A DNA stretch of 64,000 nucleotides from NCBI RefSeq assembly GCF_020536995.1, contig NC_068357.1, forward strand, positions 65,749,378 through 65,813,377, in the 5' to 3' direction. The translations under genes and the position numbers were made by a program. Below the pieces are notes generated by a model. That model did no database searches. It saw only the letters and a list, made by a program, of their open reading frames with translations, and was not told where the DNA came from. Within the stretch, counting starts at the first letter, position 1, and every line of letters starts with the position of its first letter. This DNA comes from Dreissena polymorpha. Taxonomy: Eukaryota; Mollusca; Bivalvia; Myida; Dreissenidae. This document shows positions 1 through 12,500 of the stretch, piece by piece.

Positions 1-1330
1 TACTTAATGAACCATGGGATTATGGTTCTACGACCTTTTAAGTCTCCTGTACAATTATTTTCAGGAAACTTCTTCACAGGTCAAATATCATATCTCACTG
101 AGACATATTTTTACTGATCCAAACATGTGCCACTTCATGTCTGGCCATTAATAACTTTTAGTTATCTCTACAGAAGAACGTTTTTCTGTTAGAGTTTCAA
201 TCCTTGTTACTTGTGCAAGGATAATTCCATCAGAACTGTATAAAGGTTCTATGGAAATTCATTTTTTACTGGGTAATTGAGAGCATAGTTATTACCTTAA
301 TCACTCTGCTAGATACATAGAGGTTTTTCTCATCTTTTTCTTGATGATAAGAAATTTGTTCTTTTCTTCATCAAAGGATAGAGATTATGCTTTCGTATAC
401 CTTGTTTTGTGTAAGTCATCGCAACTCTGTGCTGTCTTACCTATTTTGGAACTGATCCAAACTATGGAACGTCAACACTATGTTTTTCGTTCCTTTACCT
501 TCTTAAGCGGTTTTGACTTGTGTAACATGTTGGGATGCTTAATGAGCTCCTTATGAACCTTTTTCATCAGGCTTATTAACAGTTCCAATATAATTTTAAG
601 ACGGTTTTCCTTCTTATTATGGCTTTTACGATACAGAGAAGTGAAATTCATGCTTTTTCTGTTGAATACGACCAATTCCAGTTGGATCTATTGTCGTTTT
701 CACTTTGTTGTGTCAGCCAGGATTCCTTGCTTAATATCAAGTCCTCTATATGGCTTCTACCTTCAAGTTTCCAAGTTTTCTTAAACTGGTAGTCATGAAG
801 ATGAGGATAAACTTCTTTGGGCAATCAGGGCTTTGAAGTTCTATCTCAGCAGTGTTAGTCAGAAGTCCATTCGAGGTTCTCAAAGACACTCTTCATTTCC
901 CCAAAAAAGGGGGGGGGGAGATGTGTCTGCGGCTTCTATTTCTCGGGGTTAGACCTCGACTAAGGAAAGTTAATCTTATCCTATCTAAGGATTCATTCCT
1001 TTTTAGGATCTGACCGCATGAATTAAGAGCTCTGTCTGTTTTGTGGGCATATATTAATCACACCCCACTTTTTGACGTGCTCTAAGCTGTTTACTGGAGG
1101 AATCCGACCACCTTGTCATCTTTTTATCTTCGTTTTCTGAAGTGCCAACAATACAATTTGTATACGTTTGGGCTTGTTGTGGTTTCACTAACGGTAGTGT
1201 CTTCTTTACGACATAGACATATTACTCTGTCCGAGAAGTCATAATTTATACCGTTTTAACGAAGATTACTTGATATCATTAGCTGATAACCCTGTTTATG
1301 GGTTCTACTGTGTTGGGAAAATATATACGA
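1..1330 (+). mobile_element. DIRS-like tyrosine-recombinase retrotransposon fossil, 3' part
   Basis: Conceptual translation on the + strand shows blocks typical of the tyrosine recombinase of DIRS-type retrotransposons: a stretch near 600-900 resembling its middle part and a clearer block at about 1010-1215 resembling its C-terminal catalytic part. The copy is broken, with several breaks, and lacks its 5' parts (they lie outside the window or are lost). The decay suggests an old insertion. A repeat pair at its 3' side (next entry) may be its terminal structure. Family assignment is by recognition of the protein blocks, not by a search. Confidence 0.6.
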
Positions 1331-1384
1331 ACCTTCCCACCGCAGCTGCAAAATCAGCATACGATAACAGGTCAGTATTTATGA

Positions 1385-1697
1385 CATTAAAACAAATTTT
1401 TTAAATAAAATTCATTTTAATTATTAAATACTTACCTGTAATCGGTAAGTCCCACCTCCCACCCCGCTATTCGATTAATATTTTTGTATATATATTGAAA
1501 GAATATTGAGGCTTGGTTACCGATTTTTGGCTAGGTTGCATTGCACTATGTTTAACCTGGCCTGTATAACGGTATTGAGGTGGCGGATTCCCAGTTAAAA
1601 TTCCGGATGAGTTATTTCCCCTTGGAAAGTATAAGCATACGATAACAGGTAAGTATTTAATAATTAAAATGAATTTTATTTAAAAAATTTGTTTTGA
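1385..1697. repeat. Inverted repeat at the end of the DIRS-like fossil
   Basis: About 55 bases at 1388-1440 are repeated in inverted orientation at 1628-1696 (shared core TTAAATAAAATTCATTTTAA and the flank ACTTACCTGT), with about 185 bases between them. DIRS elements are known to end in inverted terminal repeats, so this is probably the right terminal part of the fossil. An independent MITE is the alternative. Confidence 0.55.
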
Positions 1698-2480
1698 GTG
1701 GTGAAAGGTCAAGGTCATCATTCAAGGTCAAAGGTCAATAATTTAAAACTTTAATATAGTAAAGTTTTGCAATAACTTTTGAAATATTGAACATAGCAAC
1801 TTGATATTTGGCATGCATGTGTATCTCATGGAGCTGCACATTTTGAGTGGTGAAAGGTCAAGGTCATCCTTCAAGGTCAAAGGTCAAAATTTTTAAACTT
1901 TAATATAGTAAAGTTTAGCAATAACTTTTGAAATATTGAACATAGCAACTTGATATTTGGCATGCATGTGTATCTCATGGAGCTGCACATTTTGAGTGGT
2001 GAAAAGTCAAGGTCATCCTTCAAGGTCAAAGGTCAAAAATTTAAAACTTTAATATAGTAAAGTTTTGCAATAACTTTTGAAATATTGAACATAGCAACTT
2101 GATATTTGGCATGCATGTGTATCGCATGGAGCTGCACATTTTGAGTGGTGAAAGGTCAAGGTCATCCTTCAAGGTTGAAAATTTAAAACTTTAATATAGT
2201 AAAGTTTTGCAATAACTTTTGAAATATTGAACATAGCAACTTGATATGTGGCATGCATGTGTATCTCATGGAGCTGCACATTTTGAGTGGTGAAAGGTCA
2301 AGGTCATCCTTCAAGGTCAAAGGTTGACAATTTAAAACTTTAATTTAGTAAAGTTTTGCAGTATATTTTGAAATATTGAACATAGCAACTTGATATTTGG
2401 CATGCATGTGTATCTCATGGAGCTGCACATTTTGAGTGGTGAAAGGTCAAGGTCATCCTTCAAGGTCAAAGGACAACAAC
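1692..2480. repeat. 149 bp tandem satellite rich in AGGTCA
   Basis: The junction TTTTGAGTGGTGAAAGGTCA recurs at 1692, 1841, 1990, 2139, 2281 and 2430, with small changes. The period is therefore 149 bp, except for one 142 bp unit that lost 7 bases. There are five full units and a partial sixth. Most units hold CAAGGTCAAAGGTCA. Many bivalve repeats carry AGGTCA-rich cores; no coding potential is seen. Confidence 0.9.
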
Positions 2481-2695
2481 AAAAAAGCGGTGCAATAGTG
2501 GGCATTGTGTTTCTGACAAACACATCTCTTGTTTCCGTTGGTTTCTCATAACTATCTTTGGGTAAGAAATAAATTTTGTAAAATTAGTTTCTATTAAAAA
2601 AGGTCTTTAATTTTATGTGATTTTCTAAGATACAACAATTGGTGAAAATGTGTATATGAGTGGTAAAAATGCAACAACATTTAGAATGTACTGAA

Positions 2696-3185
2696 AAAGA
2701 ACACCTCATTTAGAATGCACTTTGAAGTGGTAACCTAATTAAGAATGTACTGTAAAGGGGTAACCACATGTAGAATGTACTGTAATGAGCAATTACATGT
2801 AGAATGCACTGTAAAGGGGTAACCACATGTAGAATGCACTGTAAAGGGGTAACCACATGTAGAATGGACTGTAAAGGGGCAACCACATATAGAATGTACT
2901 GTAAAGGGGCAACAACATGTAGAATGTACTGTAAAGGGGCAACCACATGCAGTATGTACTGTAAAGAGGCAACCACATGTAAAATGTACTGTAAAGGGGT
3001 AACCACATGCAGAATGTACTGTAAAGAGGCAACCACATGTATAATGTACTGAAGAGGGGCAAACACACTAATAATGTACTGTAAAGGAGCAACCTCATGT
3101 GGAATGCACTGTAAAGGGGCAACCACACTAAAAATTTACTGTGAAGGGGCAACCACACTAATAATGTACTGTAAATGGGTACCCT
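2696..3185. repeat. 30 bp minisatellite, about 16 units
   Basis: The unit is close to AACCACATGTAGAATGTACT followed by GTAAAGGGGC, repeated head to tail with point changes and little length change. Because 30 is a multiple of three, several frames on both strands stay open; these are not genes. Confidence 0.92.
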
Positions 3186-3295
3186 ACCCATAGTATTTGG
3201 TTGTGATGAAGGAACTTAAGCTTTTCACAGAAGAATCATATCAAAAGTTTTCATTATACAGTTTTTGTTTGGGTTTGATAGATTTGCTTTAATTA

Positions 3296-3512
3296 TTAGC
3301 CCACATTAGAATATGCAGTCCACACAGGCTAATCAGGGATGACACTTTCTGCTTTTTGGTATTTTTAATTTAAAGGAAGTCTCTTCTTTGCACAATTCCT
3401 GTTAAGGCGGAAAGTGTCGTCCCTGATTTGCCTGTTCCGACTGCACAGGTTAGTCTGGGGTAACACTCAATGCATATGCATTAAGCCTGGTCTTCCCAGA
3501 ATGAGGCTTATA
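3296..3512. mobile_element. Palindromic MITE (CACAGGCTAATC family)
   Basis: Two inverted blocks, CACAGGCTAATCAGGGATGAC near 3326 and GTCGTCCCTGATTTGCCTGT near 3416, are followed by CACAGGTTAGTCTGGGG and an AATGCATATGCATTAAGCC end. The same family recurs at 11340-12640, 12990-13103 and 63451-63611. It lies directly upstream of the first visible rotatin exon. Superfamily unknown. Confidence 0.7.
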
Positions 3513-3532
3513 TGACTAATGTTTGTTTTCAG

Positions 3533-6500
3533 TGTCCGAGGACACACGTGCTACATGCAGTGAGCTGTGGGAGGCGGTGCTCTCTTTTCTCACCACGCTG
3601 CTTCAAATGCAGGGAGGTCCTGCTGTGGAGGTGCTTGCCATAGTGCTCAGTAAACAGTGGGAGCCAATCACAGGTTAGTTGTTGGAAGTATTTTTGTCCC
3701 CTACCGGTGAAACCGGAGGGGACTTATGGTTTGCGCTCTGTGTGTCAGTCTGTCAGTCAGTCAGTCTGTCTGTCACACTTTTCTGGATCCTGCGATAACT
3801 TTAAAAGTTCTTCATATTTTTTCATGAAACTTGAAACATGGATAGATTACAATATGGAGATTATGCACGTCATTTCATTTTGTTCCTACGTCAAGAATTC
3901 TGGTTGCTATGGCAACAAATATATATATATATATATAAAAATACTGACAATTGTGGAGTTTCACTGGTGGGGGACAATATTGCTCGGCAATCTCTTGTTC
4001 AGTCATTTTAAAGTACACAAGAGTTTGAGGACAGAACAAAATTAATACATGAACCGTTAAGACAGTGACTTTAAAAGAGTCATGTTCTTGTATTTTAAAT
4101 AGAGGATATTTGTTTGTTATCGATTTTCGATTCAAGATTAATCAAAGAAATTCATATTTTCATGAGTGGTGCGTCCACGAGTTAAAATATTATTTATTCT
4201 ATTATCACTTGTGAATTGAAAATAGATAATCTAATGAAACAAGCAAATGTTCGTTTTATTTAATGCTTTTCCACCGTTTTCTTATACATTTAAAACAGGT
4301 TCACAATGTTTATTCCCATTGATCCACACACCCCTATGTTGTGTTCCCTTTAATTTAGTACTCCATCTCCAATATTTTTCAGACTGCATTCAGCGTATCT
4401 TGGATGGTGAGTTTGCAAGCCGCACTCTGTACGTGATGTGTGTAGACTTCCTGTGTGTGCTTTGTGCTGAGGAAGGCAAACTGCAGGCTCGCCTGGGCAA
4501 CGAGAAACAGGGGAGGGAATCCCTGACCAAGCTGCTCAACCTCCCAAGAGGTTCAGGTGGGTCAAGCTTATGTGGCTTTTAGTTGTAAATTTCAGGGATT
4601 ATTTTGAAATAAGTTATAGATCCTTAATGGAATTGTCTAATATCTGTATCAACTATGTCAAACTGTGTGTGTTTTACTCAGCAGAACAATTTGATTAGTG
4701 ATCTTCGAGAAAAGTATTAATTTTCTCAAATTGTCTCAGTTATAAACTGTTGTTGTAAAGCATGTTCTTCAAAAGGGGATTAATTTGTACCACATGTGAA
4801 TTTTCATTAAAAAATTTAACTCTTACAAAGAGGAAAAAAAGGACATGTATGCGCTATATCTGATGTTTGCATTCATTTAAAAGTGACTGGCCAAAAAGAT
4901 ACTTTTACAGGTTTCATAATTGCATAATTCCCAAATTGTTAGACTTGAATTTAAATGAATGAATGAAGTTTAGCCCTACTATTAATATTTTGTAATGCTA
5001 TCTGTTGTTGAGCCTACTTGTGTTAAGAGTGAATAAGCTGTTAAAATGGTTGAGTGTATGTGTGTGTTTGGTGCCTGTGTAGTTCATCCAAGGTTGTCTA
5101 CAATTTTATTTCATCATTAATCTTTCAATTCTAAGATTTCTTACCTCAACCATTCAGCATATATCATACTTTGGAGAAGGTGTGTGACTTGTTAAACCAG
5201 TGAGCCTAGCCTAATTTTGTAAATAATCAACAATTCCAGACACAGAAAATACAGAATCTGGTCAAGTGACAGGAGGCTCAAGCTTCTGCAAGTCCCTGAT
5301 AGCTTCCTGTGACCAGTTCATCCTCCGCAAGCAGGAGAGCTCACATTCAGGGGAGAGAATCCATGTGATTTCTGCATTGAAATGTCTGCTGGCCATATCA
5401 CAGAGTGCCAAGGCTAAAGCTCTGGAACGTAAGGCTGTTGTTTTTGCCATGACAACATTTTGGTAGAAACATCCAAAGTGTTCTCTATTTATCTTGAAAC
5501 CTTCACTTTATTTTGAAAAAAACAACAACACTATTGTTGATCTTATAGTCTTTCCAGATGTAAGTTTCATTTACAAATTTATTGAATGCAATTTGATGTT
5601 CATGTTTTAATTAAATGCAATAAGAAAACTTATTTATGTAACTTGCCTATGTAGAGTTGCCTATAACGATAGGCCTGTCCGTTCTTCTTTCTGTCCGTGT
5701 AAGGTTTACCCTAGTTGACATGTTATGTATACATGTATAGAGAATACTAGGTCGGTGCCGAATAAAGCAAAGTTTATTTTGCGAGGCTTAGAAAATCTGA
5801 ACCACAAGCCTTGGCCAGTGGTTCGTATTTTCGTGCCGAGCAAAATACACTTTGCTTTATTCGGCACCGACCTAGTATTCGATTTATCCCATCAATTTTC
5901 ATAGTTGTAAATTATTTCTTTAAAAATAGAATAGGAAAATCGAACTACACGGAAAATCGCAAAGTTATTTTAAGCAAACATTGTTTCATTATTTTAATCG
6001 TGCCGAGCCTAATACATTACAAAAAGATCAGTAAGTAACCTGTTTTTCTGTTTATCATACCTCTACGTCCCTGATTTTTAAGATATAATGAAAAAAAAAA
6101 CACACTAAACAACTGCAGCTTTAGCGTGAAAGAATATGCATTGTGTCGTATGACGTGTTACTAATGACGTCACGAGAAGGCGCACTTAGTATTTGTAAAT
6201 AATGTTTTTTTGCTTTTTGAGTTGCATTATGTGTTAAAAATATATATCATCTTGGTATCAAATTGTTTGTTTTGTTGAACCTGATTCGATTTTACTAAAA
6301 ATGATTACTTTATAGTTGATTCCGAGTAATATGACCATTCTCCGCCTCGCGTGACAGCTATATTTCAGCACTGCCGAAATAGAAGAAAATTTATTCCACA
6401 GTGGTTTATTTTGACAATGCACGTCTGATGATGGGATAAATAATAAATATTGCTTCCTACAAAATGTTGATACTTGCATAAATATTATCAATGAACACTC

Positions 6501-9500
6501 AACATACCTTACCTTCTTTTGGACTAAGACTTACTCAGAAGGTACAAAGTTTTGTTTAACCTTAAATGAGGTGACTGGTCTAACATCAATCGTTTTTTCT
6601 ACAAAACTAATATTCTTACATGGATGATATCTTTTAACACTATCAACACATCAAAGCACCTGACCACATGTTTGCCTTCACCTTACCCTACTCTTTGACA
6701 AATTCAGAATGTCAAAATTCTTGGTTAATCCAAACTGACCATACTGTTAACATAAATATAACTTATTAAAATGCTTTGATACTTCCATTCAGCTCTCAGC
6801 ACACTCAATTACTTGACCTGGATTTGACCTTGAATTTTACCTTGTTTCTTTTCCAGTGGGTCTGGTTGAGAACCTCATGGAGCATGTGAAGCAGACGCAT
6901 TCCAAGCTCAACTTGACCTCCCTGCAGACCAATAAGCAGGGGTCAAAGGTCAAAGACGAGCCTGCAGTTCAGGAACTTATTCTGACCTTTGACCTGTTGA
7001 GAAATTTCATGTACAGAAATGATGATGTGAAGGTGGGTATGAGGTGGAATAAATACAAAAACGAATTTAAAGATCATTCTGTTACTTTTGGATCAAATGT
7101 ACCCAGGTATGTTTTGTTCTTAACAATTGAATACCAAGTTACAGAAGATTTTCAGAATGATGGACCCTGCAAAAAGTACTTGAATTTGTCAACCAGAAGT
7201 GCACCATAACTTTGGACTTTTTAGTTATGTATTTTAGTAATCAAATTATGAAAGAAATAGTTTGAAACTTAGGTACCACAACATTACTGAGGACGGAATA
7301 AATCATTCTTAGCCTTTGTCACCAATTATTTTATCAAAACAAAATCATTTGGCAATTATAGTTTAGACTTAAGTTTGAGATTTACAACTATGTTGTCATA
7401 GAGTCTTTAGACACTTCGTCCTCAATTATCACATACGTTGAAAAAACACATTGTGCCAATTGTTACACATTAACACGTTGTCCCCAATGTCATATATTTA
7501 CACATTGTCCCCTATTGTCACATATTTACATTGTCCCCAATCGTCATATACAAATCCCTGTTGATACCCCGCATGTGTTCCAGATGGCCTGCTACCACTG
7601 CGGCCTCCACAGCCTGCTACATCGCCTCTGGTCTTGGTGTCAGCTAGATACGGGTCTCATGGCCTGTGCCGTGGCCCTGCTCACCACGTACACAGCTTCC
7701 TGTCCAGCTGGTAACAAGTCTGGTTTTCTTATAGTAACAGCTGGGTTTTTTTTGCATGCCAGAAGCATAATTATGTAATTTCATAAATGAGTTGATTTAT
7801 TTAATGTTAAATTTAGTGTATTGATCCTTGTTTTTAAAAAGTTGGATTTTGTTAATCAGGTGAACAATTATTTATAAACACTTGCATAAAAAGTAATCAG
7901 TTAATGCAGTATTTTTTTAGCTTGGCGTTTTCGGAGAAAACCCGAGGTATTGTCATAGCCAGCTCATCGTGTAGTCCTCCGTCTGACTTCCGCTTCGTGC
8001 TAAACCCTTAACATTAGCTCTAAAATCAAAGTGCTTCCACCTACAACTTTGAAACTTCATATGTAGATGCACCTTGATGAGTTCTACAAGCCACACCAAT
8101 TTTGGGGTCACTAGGTCTAAGTTCAAGGTCACTGTGACAAGCTTTAATTTATTCAAAACTGCACCCGTAGCCGAGCGTGGCACCCGCTATGCGGCGCTCT
8201 TGTTATACTAAATATCAGATTTAATGCTTATAATAAATGATAAGCCACTTATTTTTTTTTTATAAATTACTTAAAGCCAAGAATCAGTTAATTGGTCCTC
8301 ACAAGAGTAACCACTGACAACATTAACCCAGCAGGGGACTAATGTGATAAAGCTTTTGTTATCCTTGCAAGCAAGTTAAGAAAGACCTTAAATATAGAGG
8401 CAATTTAGCTGCCATTTAAATCCATTTGGGCTGAAAAATATTAGGACATTTTATTTGTTTACTGTTATGTTAAATTGTAAATATTCACTTTTTTCATAAT
8501 TAATGTTTTCTAAAGGGAAAAATGTAAGTGGTTGTAAACATTGATTCATATGATTGAAAAATAAATTATTAAAATAGGAGGTTTTACTAAATGAAAAAAG
8601 TACATGTACATTTTTGGTTTTAGCTACCAGCTCCTTAGCCTACACCAGCCTAGGGGTCACACAGGGGTTGCCCCAGGGCAAGTCAGGGCTGAGCCCAAAC
8701 TCTCTGGTGCACTGTGTGATCAAGCACACCTGCAAGGAGGGCCTCAAGGAGCCCATGGTGAAGAGCCTGTTTGGTCTGCTTGCCAACCTAGCCCTGTCTG
8801 CCGAGTGTAGAAACATCATCTGGAAGGTATGGTAAAAAGTACACAAAGTATGAAACAGACAACAGATTAGAATATATCGCCCCCCCCCCCCCCTGGATGC
8901 AAAAAGGTACCATGTGACATTGAAATTAGAAGGCACATGGTACAGTTTTGCATCAATGGGGAAATATGGTTCTTTCGAATTTTTTAGGTATATTTTTACA
9001 CTGGACACATGATATTAAACCTTCCATCTGCTGTTGCTTAATAAAGACAATTTGGAAGATATTTGACACTCTTATAATTGATGAGAATACTAATAAGAAA
9101 ATATTTTTCTTGGAACTTATCCCAAATCTCTTGCACAGATCCTTCATAGGCCTTCTACTTGAACTTTAATTTTGCTTCCATACTCTGACATCTTGAAAAA
9201 TAAGAAACAAAAAAGGTTGTTTCGTACTTGAAAGTTGAAAAGAAAGCTTGCTTTATACAAGAACCAATTCCTTCAGTATAGAGAACTTCTTCAACTAACA
9301 AATAAAAACATATGCTATGTTGAATCTGCGATGAACACCTTTCACGTAAATTTAGAATAGACTGACACATGTGGTATTATCACCTGTAATTGGATCCTGT
9401 CAATTTATAAGATTTTGTTCTACCGTTTTTTGCGTTTCTAACTTACTTGATTAAAAAATATTGTATTACTGTAGTTTATAATGTAAACTGATTTTTAACA

Positions 9501-12500
9501 AAAAGCACTTATTTTAAAATAACAGAGTAACTTCCTGCAAGACTTCAGCAACCTTAACCCAAAGCGCTCGAAGGCATTCAAGTCTAAAGGGAAACAATAC
9601 CTCACTGAGACGCTGTGGCTAGAGTTACTTCTCAACCTGTCCTTTTCCTTGGAGGGTCAACAGATGATCCTGAAAATTCCAGGTACAGTGACAATCAATT
9701 GATTGTGTATGGGGGTAGAGGGCGGGGGGAGTAACCACAGATATTCATGTTTTATTCTGCTGACAAAGTGCTAAAGGTTTTACAAGACAAGTTCCTTACA
9801 ATAATTATTTCTGACTAGCCAAATTGATAGAAAGAAGAGCTTATAGTGCCTATTTACTATTTACTTAATATGGGTTGCAGTGGTGTAATGTACATAAGTG
9901 ACCACACTATCAGGAATACAGCGTTATCCATCTATCTGAGAACCACTTAAATGATCTTGTTAGACAAAATAATAATGGATCTGTGAAAAAGCCATTAGCT
10001 ATATTAACATTGCTTTTGAGATTAATTCAAGCTGAAATTTTATGTTCAATTGTATATTCAATTGTTAATTCAGGGCCGGGATTTCTCTTCTTTTAAGCTG
10101 TTTTAGTATTTTATATTAATAGCTTTACAAAATAGATATATGTTTTGAATAAATTTTCTTGATCTATTGAAATATGAAGATTTTCGTGGAATATGGATGG
10201 GGTATTTTTTCCCTTTAGGTGTATCCAAATTTATGTAAAAAGTAAACTAATTTACAATCCCTTTCCTGGCCTACAGACTGTGTGGACATTCTACTGGAGT
10301 TTTTGGAGAGCCCCCAGTCTGGTCTGCAGGAGTCCGCTGTCGTGGTGATACGTAACCTCTGCTGCCACACCAGTAACAAGCCTAAACTCCTGGCTAGTGG
10401 TATGTAACCTCTGCTGTCACACCAGAAACAAGCTTCAACTGCTCGCTAGTGTTACACCAGTATCAAGCTTAAACTTCTCACTAGTGGTATAAAATCCTGC
10501 TGCCACACAATTTAAAAACCTAAACTGCTGGCTGGTGGTATGTAACCTCCGCTGCCACTCCAGTTACAAGCCTTAACTGCTAGCTTGTGGTATGTTACCT
10601 CTGCTGTCACACCAGTAACAAGCTTAAACTGCTTGCTAGTGGTATGTGGTCCATTTGCTGATGCTGAATATGCAAGTGGCTACAATAATACATATTTTGG
10701 CAACACAAATATTTTTCTAATGTTGTTACTTCTGTTTCTTAAGTCACATACAAAATTCTACTATTTTATCTAAGAGATATAGAAATTTGTAATGTTAAAA
10801 CTGCTCTTTCAAAAAATCACATAAAATACCTTGCTTGAGTTGACTTTAAATGTCTTTTGGACAAAAATGGCTAAAGATTTTAGAAAATCAAATGCCTGGG
10901 CAAAAACATGTCTCTGTTTGGTCTAGTGTCAAATCGCTAGAACTTAAACAAAAAGTTTTTTTGCCTGAAAAGTTGTTTTTCTGGATAGCAAGTCATTTCA
11001 CATTTACTGTACACCATGAAAACGATCTTTCCACAAAAACCAAGCTCATTTACTACAAATATCCCCCCCCCACTCCCCCGCACACACCCAAAAAAATATT
11101 GGCCTGCAATCAATCATCCAGTAAACATGCACTTTGACTTTAAATGTAAAATAATAAATGTTCACAACTGTACTCCTGAATTGTTGTTTTTCCAGAAAAA
11201 TTGTTGCCAAGGTTACTCCAGTGTGTCGAGTCTGACATGGAAAAGTTGAGGACAGGGGCTGCGTCTGCCCTCTGGGCCCTGGTCTACAACAACCAGAAGG
11301 TGAGATCATGTATGCCCTGTTCTGGGAAAGCTGGGCTTAATTCATGTGCGTTAATCGTTTTCTCTGATTAGCCTGTGCAGTCTTCAAAGGCTAATCAGGG
11401 ACGAACTTTTCCTCTAGACTGGATTTTTTTTAGAAGAGGCATTCTTTATATAAAGAATTTCATAAAAACAGAATGTGTCTCCCTCATTAGCCTGTGTGGA
11501 CTGCTCAGTCTTGTGTCTCCCTCATTAGCCTGTGTGGACTGCTCAGTCTTGTGTCTCCCTCATTAGCCTGTGTGGACTGCTCAGTCTTGTGTCTCCCTCA
11601 TTAGCCTGTGTGGACTGCTCAGTCTTGTGTCTCCCTCATTAGCCTGTGTGGACTGCTCAGTCTTGTGTCTCCCTCATTAGCCTGTGTGGACTGCTCAGTC
11701 TTGTGTCTCCCTCATTAGCCTGTGTGGACTGCTCAGTCTTGTGTCAACCTCATTAGCCTGTGTGGACTGCAATGTGTCTCCCTCATTAGCCTGTGTGGAC
11801 TGCTCAGGCTTGTGTCTCCCTCATTAGCCTGTGTGGACTGCTCAGGCTTGTGTCTCCCTCATTAGCCTGTGTGGACTGCTCAGTCTTGTGTCTTCCTCAT
11901 TAGCCTGTGTGGACTGTTCAGTCTTGTGTCTCCCTCATTAGCCTGTGTGGACTGCTCAGTCTTGTGTCTCCCTCATTAGCCTGTGTGGGCTGCAATGTGT
12001 CTCCCTCATTAGCCTGTGTGGACTGCTCAGTCTTGTGTCTCCCTCATTAGCCTGTGTGGACTGCTCAGTCTTGTGTCTCCCTCATTAGCATGTGTGGACT
12101 GCTCAGTCTTGTGTCTCCCTCATTAGCCTGTGTGGACTGCAATGTGGCTCCCTCATTAGCCTGTGTGGACTGCAATGTGTCTCCCTCATTAGCCTGTGTG
12201 GACTGCAATGTGTCTCCCTCATTAGCCTGTGTGGACTGCAATGTGGCTCCCTCATTAGCCTGTGTGGACTGCAATGTGTCTCCCTCATTAGCCTGTGTGG
12301 ACTGCAATGTGGCTCTCTCATTAGCCTGTGTGGACTGCAATGTGGCTCCCTCATTAGCCTGTGTGGACTGCAATGTGTCTCCCTCATTAGCCTGTGTGGA
12401 CTGCAATGTGTCTCCCTCATTAGCCTGTGTGGACTGCAATGTGTCTCCCTCATTAGCCTGTGTGGACTGCAATGTGTCTCCCTCATTAGCCTGTGTGGAC

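Noticed and set aside
2710-3191. Overlapping 80-138 codon frames with repeated short peptides
   Set aside because: Translation of the 30 bp minisatellite in several frames, with no start context or homology.
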